Shown: positions 26,529 through 35,657 of the stretch, in pieces | How positions within the stretch are numbered: position 1 is the stretch's first letter | How the letters are laid out: every line of letters begins with the position of its first letter | Assembly (NCBI RefSeq): GCF_009766095.1 | Contig: NZ_LMUD01000023.1 | Location: 62,001 to 126,000 of the forward strand | DNA: 64,000 bases | From: Granulicella sp. S190 | GTDB taxonomy: Bacteria; Acidobacteriota; Terriglobia; Terriglobales; Acidobacteriaceae | Direction: 5' to 3' | Notes under the pieces: model-generated | What the model saw: the letters and a program-made list of their open reading frames with translations, nothing else | Database searches by the model: none | What the model was told of the DNA's origin: nothing | Made by a program: the position numbers and the translations under genes

Positions 26529-26975
26529 TGCGTATTTTTTCGACCAGGTCGAAGACTGTCGTGTAGTCCATAAAAGCGTTTTTTCGCCTCCACCTGCTGG
26601 TCGAAGGCGCGGCTGCGGCATAGGGTTGAGTCTTTGGCGTCAGCCTTGTTTCCAGGATTCGCAACAGGCTGTCTCCTCCGCCATCGATATCGAAACAGAT
26701 CACACCTGCCAGCTCTCCGCCCAAAATGGAAAACCCCAAAATAAATCCTGAAAAGATGGCGCATTTTTCCGCACCGAAAAAGTGGTTGCTAAAAAACCAC
26801 CTTAGCCATACATTCCACCACGATCTCACCACCAAAAAACCATCTCCAAACACCCTGTTTCCGCAAAATCCCCCAGAAAACACCACATCTCACCACGGAA
26901 AGAAAATTCTGCTCTGCATCGGCTGGAGACGAAATCTGATCATCCACAGCTTGCTGTTTTTTTGAGGATTGACGG
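26529..26975. other. Intergenic region with an A/C-rich, CCAC-repeated segment
   Basis: No convincing gene lies here. The part at about 26720-26900 is strongly A/C-rich on the plus strand. It repeats CCAC-containing words (TTCCACCACG, CTCACCACCAAAAAACC, ACACCACATCTCACCACGG) between A-runs. Open frames on both strands through it give low-complexity, Trp/Phe/Gly-rich or Pro/His-rich products. From memory, similar CCAC/A-tract blocks occur between genes in Acidobacteriota, so this could be a copy of a dispersed non-coding element. Confidence 0.5.
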
Positions 26976-27737
26976 CTACTCGACGTGGGCGACGTCATCA
27001 TTCATCGAAAAAACGTCTTTGAAGTCCCTTTCGTAAGGAAAAACGTGGATCATCCAGGTGAACATGGTGGGGTGGAAGGTGCCCCGTTCAGCCTCGCACA
27101 CCTCTTTGCTGTGAATCGAACCGAACATGCCGAATTTGGGATGAGCTCCCAGGTAATCTTTCACGCGGTCCGCCGGTGCGGCGCAGAAGTTGGTATGCAC
27201 GTGCCAGCGCGCAACGCTAAGAGGGATGCGCTGATTCAACTCCTCTTCCGTGGCGTTCGGGCGCGCCGTAAACATGACGCCCTCCAGCTTGTATTGCTGG
27301 TACTGAGTCCGCCGGTAGAGCAGTGAAGTAGGCTTGCTTGGGTCGAAGTGGTCATCGGCCTCTCGAGCATTGGCCTCATTGTTGAAGTGGTACTGAGGTT
27401 GTTCAAGCTTCGGGTTCGCAATAGAGTATCCGTCGGCCAAAGCTTTGCGGTAGTCCCGGTAACGCTCCATGCTTGCTTTAACCGTAGCTACTACGGCCTT
27501 AGCTTTTTCCTCGTCACCTGGCTGCTTTGGTCGCAGGGCTGTGATGTACATGTGTCCGGCCATGGCAGCCATGCTCGGACCCATATTGCTCATGTCACTC
27601 ATACCGCTCATATTGCCTTTGCCGCTCATGTCCATTCCGGGCATGCTGTCTTTTTGCCGAGCATCTACTGGGGAAACAGTCAGCGACACGATACCGAGAA
27701 GGAAAGCCACCGAGATCATGCAACGAGCGTTGAGCAT
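26976..27737 (-). CDS. Secreted Met-rich protein of unknown function
   Basis: The 253-residue protein has a signal peptide (MLNARCMISVAFLLGIVSL, cleavage near VDARQ). A Met/Gly/Ser-rich stretch follows (residues about 31-60, repeats like MPGMDMSG and MSGMSDM), reminiscent of periplasmic copper-binding segments. The rest is a conserved-looking domain with WHVHTNFC, HSKEVCEAE and FTWMIHVFPYE, rich in His and Cys that could bind metal. I do not recognise the family. It could bind copper in the periplasm, but no copper gene is nearby, so this is only suggested by composition. Confidence 0.75.
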   Translation of the reverse strand: MLNARCMISVAFLLGIVSLTVSPVDARQKDSMPGMDMSGKGNMSGMSDMSNMGPSMAAMAGHMYITALRPKQPGDEEKAKAVVATVKASMERYRDYRKALADGYSIANPKLEQPQYHFNNEANAREADDHFDPSKPTSLLYRRTQYQQYKLEGVMFTARPNATEEELNQRIPLSVARWHVHTNFCAAPADRVKDYLGAHPKFGMFGSIHSKEVCEAERGTFHPTMFTWMIHVFPYERDFKDVFSMNDDVAHVE

Positions 27738-27934
27738 TCTGGCCCCCGCGATAGTTACCGAACTAGCTTCGGCTCCATTGATTCATCATTCCGTGGTCGG
27801 TTACAAGAGCCACCTCTGCGGCGTCGAGTATAGCCACTGCGAATCTGAGATTCTTTGTGATGAGGCCAACGGATGCACGTTCATCGACGGATTTCTGTCG
27901 GCGGGCTGGAACAGCGTTACTCTATTTTGGCGAT

Positions 27935-27949
27935 AAACTATCGTAGTTT
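27935..27949. promoter_or_regulatory. Palindrome AAACTA-TCG-TAGTTT
   Basis: A perfect 6-3-6 palindrome lies 97 bp upstream of the GH20 gene in the 308-bp divergent region 27738-28045. The TAGT/ACTA half-site recalls BlaI/MecI-type operators, but the match is short. I see no other feature in this gap. Confidence 0.3.
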
Positions 27950-28045
27950 GAGGTAGCGGCCCTAAGCCGGGCTAAGATCACCACCTTCAAGAGATAAGCC
28001 TCGCCAAACACAAGGCGGTGAGCCAGGAATCACCAAGGAGCAGCA

Positions 28046-30115
28046 ATGAACCATGCATCGACTCTGCGTCATCACTGCGCCAGAGTAATCGTCTCCGGGA
28101 CACTCTGCTTTATGACCCATATTCTTGCCGCGCAATCCTCCAACTTCAAAAACACGCTCCTTCCGCAGCCATCGAAGGTTGCCCTTGGCAGCGGCGCTAT
28201 TCCCATAACCAAGAACTTCACCGTCTCGTTCAACGGGACGCACAACACCATCCTCGAAGCGGGCGTTCGCCGCACTCTCGATAGCCTGGAGACAGAAACC
28301 GATACTCCGCTCAGCAAAGAGCTACAGGCCGTCAACCCTACCCTCGTCATTCAGGTGCAGGATGTCACCGGGACACGGCCTACCCTGGAGACTGATGAGA
28401 CGTATACCCTCAGCGTCTCTAAGGACAAGATCACTCTGCAAGCGCACACGGTCTTCGGAGCGCTTCATGGTCTTCAAACCCTACAACAGCTTGTCCAGGT
28501 CGAAGATGGCCGCTACGTCATCCCCGCAGTTGACATCAACGACTCTCCGCGTTTTCCCTGGCGCGGCTTCATGCTCGACGTTAGCCGTCACTTCATGCCT
28601 TTACCCGTCATCTATCGCACGCTCGACGGCATGGCCGCGGTAAAGCTCAACGTCTTCCACTGGCACCTCACTGACGACCAGGGCTTCCGTATCGAGAGCA
28701 AGCTCTTTCCCCTTCTCACCTCCAAAGGCTCCGACGGCCTCTTCTACACTCAAGATCAGGTTCGCGCGGTCATCGCGTACGCCAGCGCCCGCGGCATCCG
28801 CATCGTGCCGGAGTTCGATGTTCCCGGCCACGTTACCAGCTGGCTCGTCGGCATGCCCCAGTTCGGCAGCGTCCGACGCTCCTATGAGATCTCCCGCACC
28901 TTCGGAGTCTGGGACGGTGCACTCGACCCTACCCGTGAGAGCACTTACCAGTTTCTTGACGCATTCATCGGCGAAATGTCCGCACTCTTTCCCGACGACT
29001 ATCTCCACCTTGGCGGCGACGAGAGCAACGGGGCCGACTGGAAGGCGAATCCCGCCATCGTCGCCTATATGCACGCCCATAATATGAAGTCCACGGACGA
29101 TCTTCAGACCTACTTCAGCACGCGTGTTCTTACCCTTGTCCACCAGCATCACAAGCAGATGGTCGGCTGGGACGAGATTCTTACCCCGGGCACTCCTAAA
29201 GACGCTCTCATCCAAAGCTGGCGTGGCGTCGAATCTCTTGCCGTCGCCGCCAAACAAGGCAATCGCGGCATCCTCTCAGCTCCCTATTATCTCGACGGCA
29301 TGAAGTCAGCCGAGCGGATGTACCTCGACGACCCCATACCCAGCAACACCACTCTCACGGCGGCCGAGCAGAAGCTTATTCTTGGCGGCGAAGTCTGCAT
29401 GTGGGCTGAGCAGATCACACCTCAGACTGTAGACTCCCGCGTCTGGCCACGTACGGCTGCTCTTGCGGAACGCTTCTGGTCGCCACGCGATACCCGCGAT
29501 GTGCATGATATGTATCGCCGCCTCGAAGTCGAATCTATCCGTCTCGACGGCCTCGGTCTTTCCCATATCTCCGGACCGGAGTCCGGACTGCGTCAACTTG
29601 CAGGTAGTGAAGCCGCAGCTTCTCAGTTGGCGGTCCTCGTCTCCACACTCTCTCCGGTCTCCTTTGGTGACCGCTACAACCAGCAAAAGACCTCGCAGCT
29701 TACCCCGATGGGTAACGCCGTCGATTACACCCGTCCCGATCCACCCCTCCGCGAAGATCTCCGCCTCCTCGTAGAAGGTTATTTGCACAGTAGTTCGCCT
29801 GCCGACCACATAGCCGCTCGCAAGCAGCTTCAGACCCTCTTCCAATCTTGGGTCTCTTCGGGCTCGTCATTAGACGCGCTCTCTATTGAGCATCCCAAGC
29901 TCAATCAACTCACACTCCGGCGAGCCCAACTGCCTAAGCTCGGACAATTGGGTCTTCAGTCCCTAGCCTCTATCGAATCCCACACAGCGCCTGCGCCCGC
30001 ATGGATCGACGAGCAAAACAGTGTCCTCAAGACCGCGGCTGACCACTCCGAACTTACAGACTTCGTGATACTTCCACCGTTGCAGCAACTACTCGATACT
30101 GCCGGGCTCCACTGA
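28046..30115 (+). CDS. Secreted beta-N-acetylhexosaminidase, GH20
   Basis: The 689-residue protein has a signal peptide (residues 1 to about 30), a GH20b N-terminal domain, then the GH20 barrel. Family motifs are RGFMLDVSRHFMP, HWHLTDDQGFRIES and HLGGDESNG, whose Asp325-Glu326 are the catalytic pair for substrate-assisted hydrolysis. AAGGAGCAGCA precedes ATG 28046. It removes terminal GlcNAc/GalNAc from chitin oligomers, peptidoglycan fragments or glycans in the periplasm or outside. An SGNH hydrolase follows on the opposite strand, which fits a glycan-degrading neighbourhood. Confidence 0.95.
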   Translation: MNHASTLRHHCARVIVSGTLCFMTHILAAQSSNFKNTLLPQPSKVALGSGAIPITKNFTVSFNGTHNTILEAGVRRTLDSLETETDTPLSKELQAVNPTLVIQVQDVTGTRPTLETDETYTLSVSKDKITLQAHTVFGALHGLQTLQQLVQVEDGRYVIPAVDINDSPRFPWRGFMLDVSRHFMPLPVIYRTLDGMAAVKLNVFHWHLTDDQGFRIESKLFPLLTSKGSDGLFYTQDQVRAVIAYASARGIRIVPEFDVPGHVTSWLVGMPQFGSVRRSYEISRTFGVWDGALDPTRESTYQFLDAFIGEMSALFPDDYLHLGGDESNGADWKANPAIVAYMHAHNMKSTDDLQTYFSTRVLTLVHQHHKQMVGWDEILTPGTPKDALIQSWRGVESLAVAAKQGNRGILSAPYYLDGMKSAERMYLDDPIPSNTTLTAAEQKLILGGEVCMWAEQITPQTVDSRVWPRTAALAERFWSPRDTRDVHDMYRRLEVESIRLDGLGLSHISGPESGLRQLAGSEAAASQLAVLVSTLSPVSFGDRYNQQKTSQLTPMGNAVDYTRPDPPLREDLRLLVEGYLHSSSPADHIAARKQLQTLFQSWVSSGSSLDALSIEHPKLNQLTLRRAQLPKLGQLGLQSLASIESHTAPAPAWIDEQNSVLKTAADHSELTDFVILPPLQQLLDTAGLH

Positions 30116-30233
30116 TGTGCGGTTGTCGATTCCCTCACTCGTTTTGCGATGGTCTTTCTAACGTGATCCATGAATTCCGAGAACAACGTACGCTACATAA
30201 GTCGCAATCGTTAAACGTTGGAAGAACCACTCT

Positions 30234-31070
30234 TTACTCACCCAGCGTCTTATCAATCGCTGCCTGCGCCAGTGGCGTCATGATCGCGTACCCCTGCGCA
30301 TTGGGATGCACTCCGTCAAAGCTGATTCCGAGCTTCATTCCGCCATCTGCTCCCACCATTGCCGAGTAATAGTCCAGATAAGTTACTGAGTGATTGACGC
30401 AGTAGCGTTTCAGCCAGTCATTCAATGCTCTGATCTTCGGCGAGGGTGCAAGGCCCGGCTTCCACGGATAGTCCGCCGCTGGCAGAATGGATGCGACAAT
30501 CACGCGGATCCCATTCGCCTTGGCCAGATCGATCATCGACCGGAAGTTATCCTCGGTCATTTGCGGCGTCATCGGACCGGTATTCCCGGCGACGTCGTTA
30601 GTCCCTGCCAGAATCAGCACCGCTGCCGGATGCAGATCGATTACATCCTGGCGAAACCGGACCACCATCTGCGGTGTGGTTTGGCCGCTGATGCCGCGAT
30701 TTACGTACGGCTTCCCGGGAAAAAACTCGCCCGTATTCGGCAGGCGGCCCCATGCATCCGTGATTGAGTCTCCATAGAACACCACCCGCTGCTCCCCCGC
30801 CGCCGTCACCGGAGCTAACGCCGCGTTATCCGCCTGATATCGTTCCAGTCCTGGCCAATCTGCCAGCTTTGCCTCCATCCCGGCGATCTGTTTCGCCCTC
30901 TCCACTGTCATGGAGACCGGCGGCACTACCGCCGAAGCCGATGTTGCTGCCGGGGTCTGAGCCGGCGCAGGAGTGCTCTCAACCGGAGCTGTAATACCAA
31001 CCTGACCATTAGCCATCCCACTTCCCCAGGAGATACAGCCCGCTAAAACCATCCGCACGGCAAGCTTCAT
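30234..31070 (-). CDS. Secreted SGNH/GDSL hydrolase
   Basis: I start at ATG 31070, seven codons inside the open frame, because GGAGG lies just upstream and a signal peptide follows directly (KLAVRMVLAGCISWGSG). A Pro/Ala/Thr-rich linker leads to the SGNH catalytic domain. It has block I FYGDSITDAWG (nucleophile Ser), block II Gly (NRGISGQTT), block III GTND and block V DGVHPNAQGY (Asp and His). The protein is about 278 residues. It is probably an exported carbohydrate esterase or acylhydrolase (platelet-activating-factor acetylhydrolase-like group). Substrate unknown. Confidence 0.9.
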   Translation of the reverse strand: MKLAVRMVLAGCISWGSGMANGQVGITAPVESTPAPAQTPAATSASAVVPPVSMTVERAKQIAGMEAKLADWPGLERYQADNAALAPVTAAGEQRVVFYGDSITDAWGRLPNTGEFFPGKPYVNRGISGQTTPQMVVRFRQDVIDLHPAAVLILAGTNDVAGNTGPMTPQMTEDNFRSMIDLAKANGIRVIVASILPAADYPWKPGLAPSPKIRALNDWLKRYCVNHSVTYLDYYSAMVGADGGMKLGISFDGVHPNAQGYAIMTPLAQAAIDKTLGE

Positions 31071-31159
31071 CTGGACCTCCACTCGGTTCAAATTCTAGCC
31101 GAACTGCCGAACCCTTCCGCTACACCGCCGGATCCCCTCCTGCTGTACCCTAAAAGGTG

Positions 31160-32035
31160 ATGCAACCCGGTATCTCCACCCACGTCTTCTTCTCGCAGCG
31201 CCTTCACCCCGGCCTGCTCGACGCTTTGCACAGATCCGGCGCTCAGGTGATCGAGCTCTTCGCAGCCCGCCACCACTTCGACTACACCGATCGCGCCGCC
31301 GTCCGAGATATCGCCACTTGGTTCAACTCGACCGGCGTGGGAGCCACGCTCCACCAGCCCCTCTACCTAAGCGACCGTGCCGACGCCCAGTGGTCCCGCC
31401 ACGTTGCCCACAATCTCAATCTGATCGACCCCGAAAAATCCCGGCGCATCTCTGCCATGGACGAGGTCAAGCGCGCCCTCGAGTCCGCTGAGCAGATCCC
31501 CATCTCCGCCTGTACCCTTCACCTCGGTCATAAGGACGATGCCTGGAACCTTCGCGCCCTAGAGAACTCCCTTACCGCCATCGAGCACCTCAAGGCCTTC
31601 GCGCACCCCCTCGGCGTTCGCATCCTGCTCGAAAATCTCCAGAACGAGATCACAACCCCCGAACACCTCCTCGAAATACTGAAGGTGGGCCACTTCGACC
31701 GCGTCGGCGTCACCCTCGACCTGGGCCACGCCCACCTCGCCGCCCCCGAAGCCAACAAAGGCATCGACGAGGCCTTCGAGTTCCTCAAGCCCCGCATCGC
31801 CGAGCTCCACATCCACGACAACCTCGGCGCCAAGGATGACCATCTCTGGCCCGGCACCGCCGGCATCGACTGGCACAACATCGCCAGACACATCGCCACC
31901 CTCCCGGCCAACACCCCGGGCATCTTGGAGATCGCCCACGAACTGGAAGAAACCCCCGAATCCGCGTCCACCAAGGCGACGCAAGCCTTCGACCTTCTCA
32001 AACGAGCCGCCGAGGCTACCGCCTCCAAAGCATGA
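31160..32035 (+). CDS. Sugar phosphate isomerase/epimerase-like TIM-barrel protein
   Basis: The 291-residue protein belongs to the AP-endonuclease-2/xylose-isomerase-like superfamily. Metal-binding positions appear in strands such as VIELFAARHHF, CTLHLGHK, RILLENLQ, VTLDLGHAHL and AELHIHDN, with a C-terminal Glu in GILEIAHELEE. No signal peptide is seen. Sugar or inositol isomerases and epimerases and some endonucleases share this fold, so the substrate is not determined. It overlaps the following secreted-protein gene by four bases (ATGA), so the two are probably co-translated. Confidence 0.82.
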   Translation: MQPGISTHVFFSQRLHPGLLDALHRSGAQVIELFAARHHFDYTDRAAVRDIATWFNSTGVGATLHQPLYLSDRADAQWSRHVAHNLNLIDPEKSRRISAMDEVKRALESAEQIPISACTLHLGHKDDAWNLRALENSLTAIEHLKAFAHPLGVRILLENLQNEITTPEHLLEILKVGHFDRVGVTLDLGHAHLAAPEANKGIDEAFEFLKPRIAELHIHDNLGAKDDHLWPGTAGIDWHNIARHIATLPANTPGILEIAHELEETPESASTKATQAFDLLKRAAEATASKA

Positions 32036-32478
32036 GCCGTTTATCCAAAGCTGCAGCCTTTTCATTTCTATTGACGTCGACTCTTATGACAAGCGCGCAG
32101 GCGCTTAGAGTTCAAATTCTCAACGGGAAGAATGGTAAGCCCGTTGCAAACGAACACGTCAATCTGTTTCGAACTGGAGATTTTGGCGATCTCGCCGGTG
32201 ATCGTAACGTGCGTGGATTCAGGACGGATGCCGATGGCATCGTCACAACGTCCGACATATCTCCAGATATTCATTCGTTTTTCGTCTCTGTCGATTGGCA
32301 TCGTCAATGCAATGAAAACGAAAAAGTGAATCGTACTCCGTTTTCATTACCTGAGATCTTCTCGAAAGGCATCGTCAGCAAAAATTCTTGCAAAGCGAAA
32401 GTGCAAAGAGCTGCTGAGCCCGGGACCCTGATCCTCTTCGTCCGCGATGAAACGTTCTTCGAGAAAATGGCGCACTAG
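32032..32478 (+). CDS. Small secreted protein, transthyretin/CNA-B-like
   Basis: This 148-residue product has a signal peptide (residues 1 to about 24, ending TSAQA). The following VQILNGKNGKPVANEHV and TDADGIVTTS pattern is typical of Ig-like carboxypeptidase-regulatory or CNA-B-type beta sandwiches. Two Cys residues may form a disulfide. The family is not otherwise recognised. It is coupled to the upstream isomerase-like gene by an ATGA overlap and is followed closely by asnS. Confidence 0.7.
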   Translation: MSRLSKAAAFSFLLTSTLMTSAQALRVQILNGKNGKPVANEHVNLFRTGDFGDLAGDRNVRGFRTDADGIVTTSDISPDIHSFFVSVDWHRQCNENEKVNRTPFSLPEIFSKGIVSKNSCKAKVQRAAEPGTLILFVRDETFFEKMAH

Positions 32479-32493
32479 TAGACTGAAAGAGAC

Positions 32494-33840
32494 ATGTCTA
32501 CCGAAACAACAACCTCCGCACCCATCGCCACCATTGCCTCCCTCTCCGCGCACGAAGGCCAGACCATCACCCTCCGCGGCTGGCTCTACAACCTCCGCGC
32601 CTCGGGCAAGCTTCTCTTTCCCATCTTCCGCGACGGCACCGGCACCATCCAGGGCATCGTCCCCAAAGCCGCGGTCTCCGAAGAGGTCTTCGAGACCCTA
32701 AAGAATCTCACTCTCGAATCCAGCCTCACCGTCACCGGCAAAGTTCGCGCCGACTCTCGCGCTCCCTCCGGCTACGAGCTCGACGTCGAAAGCATCGCAG
32801 TCCTCCAGCGCGTCCCCGAAGACACTCCCTTCCCCATTACGCTCAAAGAGCACGGCGTCGACTTCCTCATGGAGCACCGCCACCTCTGGCTCCGCACCCC
32901 GCGCCAGTCCGCCATCCTCCGCGTCCGCGCCACCATCATGCGTGCCGCAGCCGAGTACTTCGACACCAACGGTTTCATCCGCACTGATCCGCCGATCCTC
33001 ACGCCCAACGCCTGCGAGGGCACCTCCGAGCTCTTCGAGATGGACTACTTCGACGACGACAAGGCCTACCTCACCCAGTCCGGCCAGCTTTACATCGAAG
33101 CCACCGCCCTCGCGCTCGGCAAGGTCTACAGCTTCGGCCCCACCTTCCGCGCCGAAAAATCCAAAACCCGCCGCCACCTCACCGAGTTCTGGATGATCGA
33201 ACCCGAGGTCGCCTTTCTCGAGCTCGACGGCCTCATGAACCTCGCCGAAGGCTTCATCACCCATATCATCACTCGCGTGCTCGAGTCGCACCGCGCCGAC
33301 CTCAAGGTCATCGGCAAAGACATCGCCAAGCTCGAAGCTGTTGTCGGCACCTTTCCCCGCCTAAGCTACGACGAAGCCCACGCCATGCTCGACGAAGCCC
33401 ACAAAGCCGGCAAGATCGAAGCTCCTCACAAATACGGCGACGACTTCGGCAGCCCCGACGAGACCTACATCTCCAGCCAGTTCGACAAGCCCGTCATGAT
33501 CCACCGCTACCCCGCCGCCTTCAAGGCCTTCTACATGCAGCCCGACCCGCTCGACCCCAGCAAGGCCCTCTGCGTCGACGTCCTCGCGCCCGAAGGCTAC
33601 GGCGAAATCATCGGCGGCTCCCAGCGCATCGACAGTTACGACCTCCTCAAGTCCCGCATCGAAGAGCACCATCTCCCACTCGACGCCTTCCAGTGGTACC
33701 TGGACCTGCGCAAGTACGGCAGCGTCCCCCACGCCGGCTTCGGCATGGGCATCGAGCGAGCGGTAGCCTGGATCTGCGGACTCGACCACGTCCGCGAAAC
33801 CATCCCCTTCGCCCGCACGCTCAACAGAATTTACCCGTGA
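32494..33840 (+). CDS. asnS: Asparaginyl-tRNA synthetase
   Basis: The 448-residue class IIb synthetase charges tRNA-Asn. An N-terminal OB-fold anticodon-binding domain (about residues 20-110, [18 protein letters not shown]) precedes the catalytic domain. Class II motif 2 is [21 protein letters not shown]. Motif 3 is [21 protein letters not shown]. The [10 protein letters not shown] segment and the length fit AsnRS rather than AspRS or LysRS. Its last 10 bases overlap the 3' end of the TIR-domain gene on the other strand. Codon use is strongly C-ending. Confidence 0.95.
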   Translation: MSTETTTSAPIATIASLSAHEGQTITLRGWLYNLRASGKLLFPIFRDGTGTIQGIVPKAAVSEEVFETLKNLTLESSLTVTGKVRADSRAPSGYELDVESIAVLQRVPEDTPFPITLKEHGVDFLMEHRHLWLRTPRQSAILRVRATIMRAAAEYFDTNGFIRTDPPILTPNACEGTSELFEMDYFDDDKAYLTQSGQLYIEATALALGKVYSFGPTFRAEKSKTRRHLTEFWMIEPEVAFLELDGLMNLAEGFITHIITRVLESHRADLKVIGKDIAKLEAVVGTFPRLSYDEAHAMLDEAHKAGKIEAPHKYGDDFGSPDETYISSQFDKPVMIHRYPAAFKAFYMQPDPLDPSKALCVDVLAPEGYGEIIGGSQRIDSYDLLKSRIEEHHLPLDAFQWYLDLRKYGSVPHAGFGMGIERAVAWICGLDHVRETIPFARTLNRIYP

Positions 33841-34748
33841 AGCAAGTCTCGATAAGCAGATCTATTCGGCTTTGCCGTGTCGTCATCTACAGGAACCGCA
33901 TTTAGCGGTGGTCTTGAACGTCGCGCAGGTCTAAAGGCCTTTTCTTCTTGGTCATGATAGAGGCGATGCAGTCGGCTGGCGGATTTAGCAGCTTTTTCTT
34001 GCGCTTCTGAAGGTTCTATATCTTCGATAAATTCAACCAGTTCAACTAACGCAGCGTGAAACTTACCATTACTCAGATCGTGACTTCCGCGCGAATTGAT
34101 TTCGCGGCTGCTGCGACTTATAGCCCACTCTAAATATTGTGGCGGCAACAAACTCTCGGGATTACTGAAATGCCGTTGCTGGCTTCTTGCAAGATCAAGC
34201 AACTCCTCTATCATTGCCTCCTGTTTAGTAGGTACAGCTGAGGTCTTTACTTTCATTGGAGCGTCTTGAAGAATTGTCGAAAGCTCTCTTTCGAGCTCCG
34301 GCCACCATTTATCGAATGTTCGTTTTACGGTTGCCAGCTCTACGCGCTCCAAATCGCCAGACTTGTTGTTGATACTCTCTATAAGCTTACGTACCTCGTC
34401 TTGCGTAAACGCCGTTGCTTGGAACTGAATAAGCGGTCCGTTATTTAGCTCTGCCGCCTTCAGATTTAAAAGAAATGGGCTAACAAACGACTTGTCTATC
34501 GCCTTTGAGAGAGCTCCGGCTTCAAAGTTGAGCCAAGCAGCTCCCTGATTGTCAGCTGTCACGCAAAGAATTCCATAAACCGAGTCATTAAGCTCTTTGG
34601 CTATATCGACGCTCCACCGTGTTCCTTTATCGATGTCTTCAGAAGAAACGTAAGGACGGACATATTGAAGGACACAAGGAATCCAGTCCCGCAACGCACA
34701 AGCGACTTTTTGACTTAGAGAACCGGACCAACTTACGAAAACTTTCAT
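33831..34748 (-). CDS. TIR-domain protein (TIR_2-like) with unknown C-terminal domain
   Basis: The 305-residue protein opens with a TIR-like fold: KVFVSWSG (strand A), a DI-KGTRW helix region, GILCVTADN, and [10 protein letters not shown], in which Glu76 sits where NAD-cleaving TIR enzymes have their catalytic Glu. The second half (about residues 165-305) is charged and helical and is not recognised. Bacterial TIR proteins often degrade NAD+ or make cyclic ADP-ribose signals in anti-phage systems; that role is inference here. The gene is clearly more AT-rich than asnS, which it overlaps tail to tail by 10 bp, suggesting transfer. No partner defense gene is adjacent. Confidence 0.8.
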   Translation of the reverse strand: MKVFVSWSGSLSQKVACALRDWIPCVLQYVRPYVSSEDIDKGTRWSVDIAKELNDSVYGILCVTADNQGAAWLNFEAGALSKAIDKSFVSPFLLNLKAAELNNGPLIQFQATAFTQDEVRKLIESINNKSGDLERVELATVKRTFDKWWPELERELSTILQDAPMKVKTSAVPTKQEAMIEELLDLARSQQRHFSNPESLLPPQYLEWAISRSSREINSRGSHDLSNGKFHAALVELVEFIEDIEPSEAQEKAAKSASRLHRLYHDQEEKAFRPARRSRPPLNAVPVDDDTAKPNRSAYRDLLHG

Positions 34749-35261
34749 GAAGCTCCAAAAAGAGAAAGAGATAGTATTTTGACTCGAATGATGATACCTG
34801 ACACTGGAGGCGACCCATATCTAGAATTGCGACACAAAACCTAACTACCCAATCTCATCATTGCCGTGAGTATTCGCACCGCGGGAACCATTTTTTGCAA
34901 TCCTCGGGAGCCTATTCATCCCAATAAATTCTCTTGCATTTCCAATTCGTAACTGGCAAAGTAACAAAGCGTAGGAGAGGCTCCGATGAACACCAAATCG
35001 CACAACACGATGCATAGATCACCACAGACGATGTTTGTCTGGAGCGATCGCCGGGCTTTGCCTCTCACCTGCCGCTAACCTTTAGCAGACGATCCTACGC
35101 AACCCACACCCAACGGCGAATAGCCAACAGCTGAGACAGTCGTTTCGACGATGTCCTGTCGAACCGCCTTGCCGTCTTCGCCAACTCACATGCGCCATCG
35201 CGCAGCTGCAAAACTGCGCCCAAACACTCCAGCCTCCGCTGGTTAGAAAGAAGGGCCCGCC
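34749..35261. other. Intergenic region, one possible 30-codon ORF
   Basis: The 5' part is AT-rich like the TIR gene, and the 3' part is GC-rich. A short plus-strand ORF at 34986-35078 (MNTKSHNTMHRSP, 30 residues) follows AGGAGAGG, but coding is unproven. No RNA gene or repeat was recognised. Confidence 0.35.
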
Positions 35262-35576
35262 ATGAGCAAGGCTTACATCAAGGGCGGAACGCCGATTGGT
35301 TCGGCATCGCTCTGTAAAACCTGCTCCTACGCGCACATCATGACCGGCTACCGAGAGTCGGAGATGGTCACAATGTGCAACGAAGTCCACCCCAACATCG
35401 TCGTCCCGTTCCTCATCTACGAGTGCACAGGCTACTACGATAAGAACCGTCCGAACTACGACCAGATGCAGAAGCTCGCTATCGACGTCGCTTCCGATCC
35501 GATGAAGCCTGTAGGTTTCAAGGTAGGTGTTGGCTTCCACGAAGCCGCCGTCGCACGTATCTCCGACGATGACTAA
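35262..35576 (+). CDS. Small conserved-looking protein with four cysteines
   Basis: The 104-residue cytoplasmic protein (AAGAAGGG before ATG 35262) has Cys18-x2-Cys21, Cys39 and Cys55, spaced like a treble or zinc-ribbon site. The motifs LCKTCSYAHIM, MVTMCNEVHPN and IYECTGYYDK are distinctive. The C-terminus is GFKVGVGFHEAAVARISDDD. I do not recognise a named family. A structural zinc or Fe-S site is suggested by the cysteines only. It stands alone between a TIR gene and a toxin-antitoxin pair. Confidence 0.7.
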   Translation: MSKAYIKGGTPIGSASLCKTCSYAHIMTGYRESEMVTMCNEVHPNIVVPFLIYECTGYYDKNRPNYDQMQKLAIDVASDPMKPVGFKVGVGFHEAAVARISDDD

Positions 35577-35657
35577 CCGGGTGCCGGGTGCCCCAAATCT
35601 CGATTTTGAGATGTGGGCATTCGCGCCCTCGCGCGAACCGCTTTTTCCAACGCAACC

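Noticed and set aside
26515..26886. Minus-strand frame of 123 codons over the MmpL 3' end and the A/C-rich block
   Set aside because: Low-complexity Trp/Phe/Gly translation, no ribosome-binding site and no recognised domain.
31559..32065. Gly/Val/Glu-rich frame of 168 codons on the minus strand
   Set aside because: Antisense shadow of the C-ending codons of the isomerase-like gene.
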